DNA of 64,000 bases from contig CAZCSV010000001.1 of assembly GCA_964501535.1 (NCBI GenBank), positions 744,001-808,000 on the forward strand. The letters run 5' to 3'. Under the pieces are notes generated by a model. The model saw only the letters and a list, made by a program, of their open reading frames with translations, did no database searches and was not told the DNA's origin. Positions 34,196 through 43,022 of this stretch are shown in pieces. This DNA is from FEN-1279 sp964501535. GTDB taxonomy: Bacteria > Bacteroidota > Ignavibacteria > Tepidaquicellales > Tepidaquicellaceae. Numbering within the stretch: position 1 is the first letter of the stretch; each line of letters starts with the position of its first letter. The translations under genes were made by a program, and so were the position numbers.

Positions 34196-35050
34196 TTAAT
34201 AAGCATAAAAAATATATGTATATTTGACCAGCTTAAATATTTTACCGGACGAAGTAATTACCTGAATTTCGGTGATATTTAAATTCTCGTCATAAATATA
34301 TTTGAGAATACATTCAGGCTTTTCGTCAGAAAAGAAATGATGTTCCTCAATTCGCTTTCCAGAATCATCATATTTATATTCCCACCTTTCGTAAACATTC
34401 CCATCAGAGTAAAAACTTATCTTTTCAGATAAATTTTTGTTTGCATCATATTTGTAGGCATAATGCTCACCAATTGAACCGTCATCATTAAAATGTGTTT
34501 CTTCTATGAGATTCTGAGCTTCATCATATTCAAATTTCTTCTCTTCATAAAGAGTACCTTTGTGATTATACCATTCCTCCGCTATTTTAAGATTATTTTC
34601 ACCATATTTGTATCTTATGTGAGAGCTTAACTTACCATTCGGTTTATTTTTCAGCCTCTCAACTAATTTCCCTTTATCATAAACATATTTACATTTAATC
34701 TTTAACTTACCGTCAGGATTAAATTCATTACTCTCAATTAAAACCTCTTCATTATTGTATATATATTCAATGTTTATATTCGTTTTTTCCTTTTTTACTT
34801 TATAAATTTGTTCCCTGATAATATTACCTTTCGCGTCAAAACCATAAAGGAAAGCTTGCTTGCTTTCCTTTTCCATTTTATTATCCGCAAATTTAAAGAT
34901 ATCTCCTTTTATTTCTTTTATCCTCTGGTAGCTTGCCCTCTCTTTTAGGTTTTCCCCGAGATAATAATCTTCGATTTGAGAAAAAACTGTACCTGTATAA
35001 AAAACAATTATGTAGGCAGACAAAAAAGCTGCAAATACAACATTTTTCAT
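34196..35050 (-). CDS. Secreted protein with YD-like repeats
   Basis: The 284-residue product has a signal peptide ending around residue 25 (TVFSQ). From about 80 to the end it contains repeated units of the type YxYDxxxNLxExxxYxxDG (YKYDANKNLSEKISFYSDG, YKYDDSGKRIEEHHFFSD, YIYDENLNITEIQV), related to RHS/YD repeats and to MORN-like toxin-antitoxin spacing. A surface or periplasmic scaffold is likely. No catalytic part is visible. Confidence 0.75.
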   Translation of the reverse strand: MKNVVFAAFLSAYIIVFYTGTVFSQIEDYYLGENLKERASYQRIKEIKGDIFKFADNKMEKESKQAFLYGFDAKGNIIREQIYKVKKEKTNINIEYIYNNEEVLIESNEFNPDGKLKIKCKYVYDKGKLVERLKNKPNGKLSSHIRYKYGENNLKIAEEWYNHKGTLYEEKKFEYDEAQNLIEETHFNDDGSIGEHYAYKYDANKNLSEKISFYSDGNVYERWEYKYDDSGKRIEEHHFFSDEKPECILKYIYDENLNITEIQVITSSGKIFKLVKYTYIFYAY

Positions 35051-35104
35051 AATAAAAATTAATAATTTAAATTTCCCCTATATAAATATTCTCTTTCTCT
35101 TTTC

Positions 35105-35836
35105 TCACTCTTTTGGCATACTGAAAATATTATCGTCGATTTCAGCATTTATCTCCACCTTATCTATTGTTACCGTCTGGGTATCGTACTCAGCACCTGA
35201 AACCTTTTGTTCCATCAAAAACGATATCACAACTTCATTTACATTTTTATAATTACTGTAATTGTTTTCAGTCATAATATCATTTCCCATTCTTGTAACT
35301 TTAGATACTGTTTTCAGGACTAAATAACTGACGGCGTCGAGATAGAAATTCGAAACCACCCCGTCTTTATCAGTTACATTTACTTTATATACTTCCTTAC
35401 CATCCATGTCTTCTTTCCCGATAAGTTCCACCGTAAATCCCATTTCATTTATGTTATATAATTTCCCTCCGATAAGCGCATTATTTCTGAAAATCTTTGT
35501 CGTCTCCTCGTCTGTTTCCGTTGGTTTTTTAGAGCCTGTCATCGGATTTATAATCCAGCCCTTGGTTCCGTCGTATCCCTGTAAAATTTTCATACCCTGA
35601 ACATATATTTCAATAAGCCATTTTCCGGGTCTCTTTAGATATTGAGTATAAGGGATATCCATTCCCATAATATTCGAATATCCCGTATATTTAATTGATT
35701 TTATTTTCTCCCAGTTTGTTTTCCCTCCGGTTGCTTCGTAATATTTCGTCAATACAACATCTGCATTTTGAGCATAAATGCTTGATGCAAATACAACAGC
35801 AAATATTAAATATAATATGTTAATTTTATTTTTCAT
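35105..35836 (-). CDS. LolA-like outer-membrane lipoprotein-sorting protein
   Basis: The 243-residue product has a signal peptide (cut near YAQN, about residue 22). It has the fold pattern of the LolA/LolB-like group seen in Bacteroidota: LTKYYEATGGKTNWEKIKSI, KRPGKWLIEIYVQG, GYDGTKGWIINP and a repeated strand pattern with EVYKVNVTDKDG and YLDAVSYLVLKTV. It would carry lipids or lipoproteins in the periplasm. The true substrate is unknown. Confidence 0.75.
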   Translation of the reverse strand: MKNKINILYLIFAVVFASSIYAQNADVVLTKYYEATGGKTNWEKIKSIKYTGYSNIMGMDIPYTQYLKRPGKWLIEIYVQGMKILQGYDGTKGWIINPMTGSKKPTETDEETTKIFRNNALIGGKLYNINEMGFTVELIGKEDMDGKEVYKVNVTDKDGVVSNFYLDAVSYLVLKTVSKVTRMGNDIMTENNYSNYKNVNEVVISFLMEQKVSGAEYDTQTVTIDKVEINAEIDDNIFSMPKE

Positions 35837-35916
35837 ATTTAAGAATTAATTATTATTTTTTTATGTAATTAAAAATTATATTAAAATTAACAAACTTGAA
35901 ATAGAAAAATTTTTAT

Positions 35917-36420
35917 TCATATCAGCTTCTTTGAAATAAGAAATATTTTAAGCCAGTTGTATATCATTCTCTCTGACCTTTTTAGCTTAATAATTTTATA
36001 ATCGTTCCAGAGAATACTGTTATAATCATAGTTGATGTAGTTTTTGAAAATCGCTTCATAATCTTTTATTTCGCTTTTATAGTTGATTCTGTTGTTTTCA
36101 TCGAAATCTGTCTTCTTTTTTATTGACAAATTTTCCGGTTTGTTATTCAAATCATTCTTATCCTTATGATAAATATTATAGTCTTTATATTTTATATTTC
36201 TGTATGCCGAAGCAACCAATTTATGAACCTGAACACCTTCCTTGATTTTATTTCTGTAAATATAAACCGTGAGATATCTCGAATACGGTAATCTGTATTC
36301 AGAAAGCTGTCTGTAGTTTTCATCTCCTTTATGCTTTCTGTAAATTCTCCCGTTTTTATAAGCAAAATATCCGCTGTAACCCGGTATTTTTTTCATTAAT
36401 ATTTTTTCAAATGTCTCCAT
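35917..36420 (-). CDS. NUMOD4/HNH-type endonuclease
   Basis: The 167-residue product begins with a NUMOD4-like segment (IPGYSGYFAYKNGRIYRKHKG) and has an HNH-type core: VHKLVASAY, IYHKDKNDLNNKPENLSI. The H-N-N arrangement matches phage and homing HNH nucleases. In HK97-type phages an HNH nuclease works with terminase in packaging; it may also be a free-standing homing nuclease. It lies 31 bases after the phage recombination-type gene in the same direction. Confidence 0.8.
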   Translation of the reverse strand: METFEKILMKKIPGYSGYFAYKNGRIYRKHKGDENYRQLSEYRLPYSRYLTVYIYRNKIKEGVQVHKLVASAYRNIKYKDYNIYHKDKNDLNNKPENLSIKKKTDFDENNRINYKSEIKDYEAIFKNYINYDYNSILWNDYKIIKLKRSERMIYNWLKIFLISKKLI

Positions 36421-36451
36421 CCCAGTGAAATAAAAAAATTGAAAAATAATA

Positions 36452-37075
36452 TTAGTTAATAATAATATCCTGCGTAAAAAATTCAGATGCTCCTGTCGCC
36501 ATTAAAATTGCTCCTACAAATGCTCTTTTTTGAGCGACTTTCTGAATTGAGTTTTTTAAAGATATTATATCAGGGTTTTCTATCCTTTCATACCATATCC
36601 ACTTGTCATTGTGTTTTTTCCATTTACCCCTTCTTTCGGCTTTCATTTTTTCAATTTCTTTTTTCGGAGGGACCTTATTTGAGGGTCTAAAAACATATCT
36701 GAATTTATCCTCTTTGCTGTTCGCATTACCATCGCATATACCAAGCTTCAGCCCGCTTTTGGATGCAATTATACATTTATATGTGTAATCAATATAATTA
36801 TTGTCTCTATCAAATATCTCCCTGACACAATCCATCCTGTCAACCTGAAGACCAAAAGCTTTTTTTATCTTTTCAGCTCCCGGTTTTAACAGTGCAGGTT
36901 TAACAGAACCTTCAAACAAACCGTAATCAATATTTAATTTTAAAATCTCTTTTCCGAATTCAGTCATTGTTTCATACCATTTTTTCATTTCTTCCAGCGG
37001 TAACATTCTCACGTCGTATAATGGTAATTCCGTATTTCCGGAAACCGACCTGTCTATGTTTTTTTCATTCTCCAT
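36452..37075 (-). CDS. Phage/plasmid-type protein, putative ssDNA annealing or recombination role
   Basis: The 207-residue product has a pattern I associate with a family common in phages and mobile elements: KPALLKPGAEKIKKAFGL near residue 60, a YTYKCIIASKSGLKLG strand pair, and the C-terminal IQKVAQKRAFVGAILMATGASEFFTQD. The KRAFVGA...ATGASEFFTQD end is typical. A single-strand annealing (Rad52/Sak-like) function has been considered for such proteins; I cannot confirm it here. The gene has an excellent AAGGAG site at 37084-37089 and a consensus-like promoter. Confidence 0.7.
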   Translation of the reverse strand: MENEKNIDRSVSGNTELPLYDVRMLPLEEMKKWYETMTEFGKEILKLNIDYGLFEGSVKPALLKPGAEKIKKAFGLQVDRMDCVREIFDRDNNYIDYTYKCIIASKSGLKLGICDGNANSKEDKFRYVFRPSNKVPPKKEIEKMKAERRGKWKKHNDKWIWYERIENPDIISLKNSIQKVAQKRAFVGAILMATGASEFFTQDIIIN

Positions 37076-37101
37076 AATTTTTTCTCCTTATGTTTTTATC
37101 G

Positions 37102-37130
37102 AATATAATCTATTTAGATAATAATGTCAA
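37102..37130 (-). promoter_or_regulatory. Sigma70-like promoter of the phage-type gene pair
   Basis: On the minus strand TTGACA (37130-37125) and TATATT (37107-37102) are separated by exactly 17 bases. The -10 box is 26 bases before the ATG, with AAGGAG in between. Such an E. coli-like promoter is unusual beside the Bacteroidota-type promoters expected in this genome and fits a mobile element. Confidence 0.75.
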
Positions 37131-37154
37131 GTAATAATTATCTATATAGATTAT
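37107..37154. promoter_or_regulatory. Two palindromic operator-like sites
   Basis: Site 1 (core ATCTATTTAGAT, 37108-37119) lies inside the spacer between the -35 and -10 boxes. Site 2 (core ATCTATATAGAT, 37141-37152, perfect palindrome, flanked by further complementary AT bases) lies just upstream of the -35. The centres are about 32 bases apart, close to three helical turns. This is a classic layout for cooperative repression by a dimeric regulator. No repressor gene is visible nearby. Confidence 0.65.
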
Positions 37155-37213
37155 TTTTTAAATATAATAAGTCATACACTGAACAGACATTTTTATTTAT
37201 AATAATTGATATA

Positions 37214-40200
37214 TTAGGTATTTAGGGCTTCCTGTATTATTTCGATGAGACTCTCTTTTGTAAAAGGTTTTGATAAATAATGAGTACATCCATTTTTTAT
37301 GAATTCCTCCTTATCCCCTACCATAGCATATGCCGTAACCGCAATAATTGGGATTTTTTCATATCCGGGTATTGTCCTTATAGCCATTACAGTTTCAATT
37401 CCGCTTATTCCCCTTAAATTTATATCCATTAATATCAAATCGAAGTGTTCTTTTCTTGCCAACAGAATTGCTGTTTCACCATCCTCAACATCAGTAACAT
37501 TGCATTCTTTTTTAAGTAAGACTTTCACTACCTTTCTTCCAAGCAAATCATCCTCAACATACAATATATTTGGCGGTGAGGTAAAATTTCTCGTAATAAA
37601 AGCATCTCTCACTACTTCAGGAATCTCAGCTGTACAAGTTTCCCTCGCTAATGGAAGCAGTACCGTGAAAACCGAACCTTTATTGATTTTACTTTCTACA
37701 GTAAGTTTTCCATTCATTAATTCTATAAATTTTTTAGAAATTGTCAAACCTAATCCGGTCCCTTCATATTTCCTGCTTAAACCTTCACTTGCCTGTCTGA
37801 AAGGCTCAAATATTTTTTCAATATCCCTTTGCGAAATACCAATTCCGGTATCTTTTACTTTTACAAACACATATGATTCATCATCTGTTTCATATCTTCC
37901 GCAAAGTACTTTTATTTCTCCTTCTTCTGTAAATTTAACTGCGTTATTTAATAAATTATTTATCACCTGGTTAAATAATCTCTCATCAATTTTTGCCCAA
38001 GGGGTATCCTTATCTGGTAGGAATTTCACACATACTCCCTTTTGGTGAGCGGATAATTCGAACAGTCTGATTGAATCAGAAATTAATTCAACAATATTTC
38101 TTTCCTTAATATTTATTTCAATCTTATTAGCCTCTATACTCGATAAATCCAAAATCGAATTAAGTGTATCCGTTAATCTCATTCCACCCTTTAAAATCAT
38201 ACTTGACATTTCTTTTAATTCTTCATCCTTTAGCTCATTGTGTATTAATTCTGCAAATCCAAGAATTCCTGTCATTGGTGTTCGAAGTTCATGACTCATA
38301 TTTGCTAGAAAATTCGATTTTAAACGACTGGCTTCCTCAGCCTTCTCTTTTGCTATTCTTAATTCCTCTTCTGCCTGTTTTCTTTTTGTAATATCCTCTT
38401 TAACGGAAAGCAGGTGTGTTGTCACACCTTTATCGTTCTTTATTGGTGACATCACTGCAAACTCCCAATATATATCACCGTTCTTCCTCTGTACCGGAAG
38501 CTCACCGCTCCATTCGCCTTTTTCCCTCAGGATCTCCCATAATTCATTATCCTCCTTCTCCCATAATCCTCTCGGCCTTAATACTTGAATATTTTTACCG
38601 ACTAACTCTTCAACGCTATAACCGCATGATTCCGTAAATTTCGGATTTACATATTCAATAATTCCGTTCAAATCTGTTATTGCAATCGATACGAAACTAT
38701 ATTCAACACCTCTCGATAATTTCCTTATTAAATCCTCTTTCTCGAAAAATTCAAGTGCATGTGTTATATCGGAAGCAAGTTCATCAAATAAATGTACTTC
38801 ATTTTCTTTAAAATTTCCAATTTCAGATGAATACACAACCAATACCCCTTCAGGTTTCCCTACCGTTCTTATAGGAAATGATGCAAGAGAATTAAATCCT
38901 TTATTTAATGATATTTCACGCCATGGTGGATTAGAAATTCTATATTCAAGACTAATATCATTACAAATTGAATTACTACCGCTTAACAACGATATTAATA
39001 CAGGTCCTACTTCACTCTCAATTTCATTAATCTTCAGATTAATAATATTCAAATATCCATTATTATCACCACAGCTGGCTTTTATCTCAAGTTCACCCGT
39101 ACTATCATTTACCATGCCAATCCATGCCATTTTAAACTTACCGTCATCTACTATAATTTTACAGACTTCTGCAAATAGTTCATTAACATTTCTGAATCTT
39201 ACAATGGCTTGATTTACATTACTCAAAACCTTATAGATTCTTGTCAGCTGTTCAATCTTTTTTTCTTTGATTTTTCTTTCTGTAACATCTCTCGAAACCA
39301 GAATCACTTTATCGCTACTAAGTGGAGATAGTGTTGCATCGAACCATTTTAACTTTTTGTTAATCGGTAGACTGTATTCAACATTTATAGACTTTTTCGA
39401 TTTAAATACAATGTCGAAATAACCTTGAAATAATTCTGCCTGTCTTAAAGGCAATGTCTCTTTAAATGTCTTACCAATCAATTCCTCGGCTGGCCTAAAA
39501 AGTAAATCAATATTTGTTGGAGCAATTTTTACAATAGTGCCCTTATTATCAACCACAATTATGACATCTTTCATGGAAGCAAAAAGTGCTCTAAGTTCTG
39601 ATTCGGATTCAATTATCTTTCTTTCGGATTCTTTTCTTTCGGTAATATCCCTTATAATACTCTGATAATATTTTACACCGTCTATATCTATAACCCTTAC
39701 ACTATTTTCTATATTTATTACTGTTCCATCCTTTTTAACGTGCTCGACTTCCAGGACAATACCGCCTTTTTTATTAACCTCATCAAATACATCGTAATAA
39801 AGTGATTTTGTCTCCGGCGTCCTTAAATCAATAATGTGCATATTCAGTAATTCTTCTTCTGAATAACCGTAAACTGATGTGGCTTTTTCATTTACTTCGA
39901 CTATTTTTCCGTCTACATCACTTAATAATATTACATCATTTGCATATTTAAACATATAATTGAAATGCTTCGTTAAAGCCGATCGTTCGAGCTGATATTG
40001 ATATTGAGACTTATAATATTTTAATTTCTGATGTCTCCAAAACTGAATCAATAAAATTCCCTGTATTAAAATTACAGCAAAAATTAGTAATGTTATCAGT
40101 TGCGCCCTTTCATTAATTCCGGTATATATCTCATCTTTATCAACTTTTACAACAAGATACCAGTTAAAAATTGGAACATCCTTTTTAAGGGCTAGTACTT

Positions 40201-41056
40201 CAATCCCCCTGTAATCAAAACCATCAAAAATTCCCGTCATGCCTTTAATGGACATTTCTGTAATGGAATTTGGAACTCCTAATTTCTCTCTGTGTTTTAA
40301 AGCTGCATTTTCTATGAATTTTAATTCATTTAAATAAATTATTTCCTTATCATTTGCCCTGAATAATATGGTTTCCGAAGTCTCACTCGCTGTGGGCCAT
40401 GTCTGAATTAAAGGATACAAATATTTCGAAGGATTTATCTCAAAAATAAATGTACCATATGTCAATGTATCTTTTCCTTTGATTTCAAAAATCGGTACTA
40501 TTAAATCAAACTTTGCCCTGCCATTTATTGTATCGAATAAATATAAATCAGTCATCTCACATTTAGTCGTCCCCGGTTCTTTCTTATACAAATATTCCAA
40601 TTCTAATGGCTTCTTGTTGTATTCTCTATACGGAAGATATAAAACCACATTTTTATTGACATCCATGAACATGATACTTTCGTAATCATATATTTCCAGC
40701 AAGAATTCTAACCACTTTTTAAAATCCTGTTCTGGTTTTTCATTTCTATCTTTCAATAAAGATATTATTTCATCCTTAATTAAAGGATTTCTGCTAATCA
40801 TTTCACCGTCGCTTAAACGCTCATTTCTCCATGCTATTATTTCGTTTACTTTTAAATTAGCTATCGCTGACAGCTCGTTTTGCTTTTCAGTCTTTATTCT
40901 GTCACGTTGAGATTTATAATATAATGCCCCAAGATGCCAAATTACTACAGACAGAAAAATAAAAATTATTATTAAAATCCATAGAAATCTTCCGGTGAGA
41001 TGTTTTCGAAAGTGATTTTCGTTTTCTGAGTTAATAGAGATTTTTGGATCTATCAC
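37214..41056 (-). CDS. Hybrid sensor histidine kinase with multiple PAS and GAF domains
   Basis: The 1280-residue product starts at a GTG. Two membrane segments (about 28-50 and 315-335) enclose a periplasmic Cache-like sensor. Then come PAS domains at about 365-480 and 485-600, a GAF domain at about 610-785 and a third PAS at about 795-900, each PAS followed by a DITERK-like end. The HisKA dimerisation helix carries H922 in NMSHELRTP, the ATPase domain has FNQVINNLLNNAVKF, DTGIG and GTGLGL. A receiver domain has phospho-acceptor D1211 in LILMDINLRG and the partner lysine in LSKPFTKE. There is no output domain, so it signals through a separate phosphotransfer or regulator. Confidence 0.92.
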   Translation of the reverse strand: MIDPKISINSENENHFRKHLTGRFLWILIIIFIFLSVVIWHLGALYYKSQRDRIKTEKQNELSAIANLKVNEIIAWRNERLSDGEMISRNPLIKDEIISLLKDRNEKPEQDFKKWLEFLLEIYDYESIMFMDVNKNVVLYLPYREYNKKPLELEYLYKKEPGTTKCEMTDLYLFDTINGRAKFDLIVPIFEIKGKDTLTYGTFIFEINPSKYLYPLIQTWPTASETSETILFRANDKEIIYLNELKFIENAALKHREKLGVPNSITEMSIKGMTGIFDGFDYRGIEVLALKKDVPIFNWYLVVKVDKDEIYTGINERAQLITLLIFAVILIQGILLIQFWRHQKLKYYKSQYQYQLERSALTKHFNYMFKYANDVILLSDVDGKIVEVNEKATSVYGYSEEELLNMHIIDLRTPETKSLYYDVFDEVNKKGGIVLEVEHVKKDGTVINIENSVRVIDIDGVKYYQSIIRDITERKESERKIIESESELRALFASMKDVIIVVDNKGTIVKIAPTNIDLLFRPAEELIGKTFKETLPLRQAELFQGYFDIVFKSKKSINVEYSLPINKKLKWFDATLSPLSSDKVILVSRDVTERKIKEKKIEQLTRIYKVLSNVNQAIVRFRNVNELFAEVCKIIVDDGKFKMAWIGMVNDSTGELEIKASCGDNNGYLNIINLKINEIESEVGPVLISLLSGSNSICNDISLEYRISNPPWREISLNKGFNSLASFPIRTVGKPEGVLVVYSSEIGNFKENEVHLFDELASDITHALEFFEKEDLIRKLSRGVEYSFVSIAITDLNGIIEYVNPKFTESCGYSVEELVGKNIQVLRPRGLWEKEDNELWEILREKGEWSGELPVQRKNGDIYWEFAVMSPIKNDKGVTTHLLSVKEDITKRKQAEEELRIAKEKAEEASRLKSNFLANMSHELRTPMTGILGFAELIHNELKDEELKEMSSMILKGGMRLTDTLNSILDLSSIEANKIEINIKERNIVELISDSIRLFELSAHQKGVCVKFLPDKDTPWAKIDERLFNQVINNLLNNAVKFTEEGEIKVLCGRYETDDESYVFVKVKDTGIGISQRDIEKIFEPFRQASEGLSRKYEGTGLGLTISKKFIELMNGKLTVESKINKGSVFTVLLPLARETCTAEIPEVVRDAFITRNFTSPPNILYVEDDLLGRKVVKVLLKKECNVTDVEDGETAILLARKEHFDLILMDINLRGISGIETVMAIRTIPGYEKIPIIAVTAYAMVGDKEEFIKNGCTHYLSKPFTKESLIEIIQEALNT

Positions 41057-41219
41057 TTTTATATAAAGTTTGTATTTTTAAAATTATAATATTTTTATGC
41101 AAAATCATAGGAACAAATTATTCAATATGAACTTTTCCAATCACAAAATGGTTTTAAATAATGAGAAAAATTACGATTTCTTTTATCAATTTTTTTTCAT
41201 AATTTTAAGTAATTTATTA

Positions 41220-41456
41220 ATGCCGAAAAAAAGAGATTCAACTGTTATGCGAAGCGAACCAAAATCTCTGTTTTGTACTGAATGTGGTGAGGAACTTGAG
41301 AATTTTTGTTTTTCGAAAAAATCGAAAAACAAAAAATCTATAAAAAAACGTCACGAAAAATGTGTTAAATCTGGTAAATTCAACGGGGAATTTTGTTCAA
41401 GAATTTTTATTTCAGGCGATTTACTTCTCGATGAAATTTGGGAGAAGGAAGATTAG
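41220..41456 (+). CDS. Small zinc-ribbon-like protein
   Basis: From the ATG at 41220 the product is 78 residues, basic, with CTEC and further cysteines at irregular spacing (NFCF, EKCVK, EFCS), suggesting metal binding. The frame is open to an ATG at 41097, but the extra 41 residues are hydrophobic, AT-driven and not convincing. I do not recognise a family. It lies between the sensor kinase and the tRNA gene. Confidence 0.55.
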   Translation: MPKKRDSTVMRSEPKSLFCTECGEELENFCFSKKSKNKKSIKKRHEKCVKSGKFNGEFCSRIFISGDLLLDEIWEKED

Positions 41457-41569
41457 AACCTAAATATCCACACTTAAACTACTTTCTTAAATATTCTATT
41501 TAACTACAAATAAAATAAAGTTGTAATTATTATTCCATTTAATTATTTTTGTATGTGCTCTTGTTCTTT

Positions 41570-41651
41570 GCGTGAATGGCGGAATTGGCAGACGCACTAG
41601 ACTTAGGATCTAGCGGGGCAACCCGTGGGGGTTCGACTCCCCCTTCGCGCA
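41570..41651 (+). tRNA. tRNA-Leu (anticodon TAG)
   Basis: Acceptor stem GCGTGAA pairs with TTCGCGC (one G-U). The anticodon stem CTAGA/TCTAG holds loop CTTAGGA with anticodon TAG. A variable arm of leucine type (CGGGGCAACCCGT) and a T-arm GGGGGTTCGACTCCCCC follow. The discriminator base is A. CCA is not encoded. The gene lies 37 bases before clpX. Confidence 0.97.
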
Positions 41652-41688
41652 CTAAAACTTTATACGATATTTAATTTAATAATTTTAA

Positions 41689-42981
41689 ATGACTTCAAAA
41701 ACTACATCCAAATCAAATTCTCCGCGTTGTTCCTTTTGCGGAAGAAATGCCGATAAAGTTACCAATATGATAAAAGGACCGGTTGATACATACGGTAAAT
41801 CGGTTTATATTTGCGAAATATGCATAGGTAATGCATTACAGATTATTAAAATGAATACCGACTCCGCATTTAACCGAAGTATGGATAAATTCCGTACAAC
41901 TATGACCCCCCAGTCAATAAAAAAATTCCTCGACGAATATATTATTGGACAGGAAAATGCTAAAAAATCCCTTGCAGTTGCGGTATATAACCATTATAAA
42001 AGAATCGATTCCCTGGAATTTAACAGTATTGATGAAGTGGAAATAGAAAAAAGCAACGTTCTATTAATAGGCGGAACCGGCACTGGGAAAACATATCTTG
42101 CACAGACTCTGGCTAAATTTTTGAATGTTCCTTTTGCTATAGCTGATGCAACAACTCTTACCGAAGCCGGATATGTCGGGGATGACGTGGAATCAATTCT
42201 TGTCCATCTTTTACAAAATGCGGAATATAATCCCTCAAGAGCAGAAAGAGGAATTATCTATCTTGACGAAATCGATAAAATTTCCAGAAAAAGTGAAAAC
42301 GTTTCTATAACTAGAGATGTTTCCGGAGAAGGCGTCCAGCAGGCACTCTTAAAAATATTGGAAGGCACTGTTGCAGGAATACCTCCTAAAGGCGGAAGGA
42401 AACATCCCGAACAACCATTAATAAATATAAACACAAGGAATATTTTATTTGTTTGCGGTGGCGCTTTCGACGGATTGGAAAAAATTATCGAAAAACGTAT
42501 CGCTCAAGGCTCCATAGGATTTTCAGGCGAAGTATTTTCTAAAAAAGATTTAAAGAGAGACGAAATACTTTCACAGGTAGAACCCGACGATTTAATAAAA
42601 TTCGGAATTATACCGGAACTCGTAGGAAGATTACCTATCGTAACAACACTGAACAATCTGGACAGAAAAGCATTACTGAGTATTTTAACCGAACCTAAAA
42701 ACGCAATTCTTAAACAGTATAAAAAGCTTTTAAGAATGGAAGGTGTTGAACTTGAATTCGATAAAGATGCTCTCGATGCTGTTGCTGATATTGCTATTGA
42801 AAGAGGAACAGGAGCCAGAGCCCTGCGCTCTATCTTGGAAAATACTATGGTCGATATAATGTATAAAATTCCGTCAAAAGAAAATGTTCACACATGCATA
42901 ATTACTAAAGAAGTTATTACCGAAAAAAAAGAGCCGGTTTATCTGAGCGGAAACGCGTCTAAGAAACAGCAAAGCGCATAA
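41689..42981 (+). CDS. clpX: ATP-dependent Clp protease ATP-binding subunit ClpX
   Basis: The 430-residue product has the N-terminal C4 zinc-binding domain (C14, C17, C42, C45), the Walker A motif GGTGTGKT at 128-135, pore loop GYVGDD at 161-166, Walker B IIYLDEIDK near 189, the RKH loop (GGRKHPEQP) and the IGF tripeptide (QGSIGFSGEVF) that docks on ClpP. All features of an active unfoldase are present. It selects tagged substrates for ClpP. clpP is not adjacent, though it often is in other bacteria. Confidence 0.97.
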   Translation: MTSKTTSKSNSPRCSFCGRNADKVTNMIKGPVDTYGKSVYICEICIGNALQIIKMNTDSAFNRSMDKFRTTMTPQSIKKFLDEYIIGQENAKKSLAVAVYNHYKRIDSLEFNSIDEVEIEKSNVLLIGGTGTGKTYLAQTLAKFLNVPFAIADATTLTEAGYVGDDVESILVHLLQNAEYNPSRAERGIIYLDEIDKISRKSENVSITRDVSGEGVQQALLKILEGTVAGIPPKGGRKHPEQPLININTRNILFVCGGAFDGLEKIIEKRIAQGSIGFSGEVFSKKDLKRDEILSQVEPDDLIKFGIIPELVGRLPIVTTLNNLDRKALLSILTEPKNAILKQYKKLLRMEGVELEFDKDALDAVADIAIERGTGARALRSILENTMVDIMYKIPSKENVHTCIITKEVITEKKEPVYLSGNASKKQQSA

Positions 42982-43022
42982 AAGAAAACGTTATTTAAAA
43001 TAATAAAAATTTTACATATTTA

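Noticed and set aside
37299..38048. 249-codon plus-strand frame inside the hybrid kinase
   Set aside because: It lies antisense to the ATPase and receiver domains, which are strongly conserved; serine-rich shadow translation.
41097..41219. Longer start for the small zinc-ribbon protein
   Set aside because: The added part is AT-driven hydrophobic sequence; the ATG at 41220 gives a compact basic protein.
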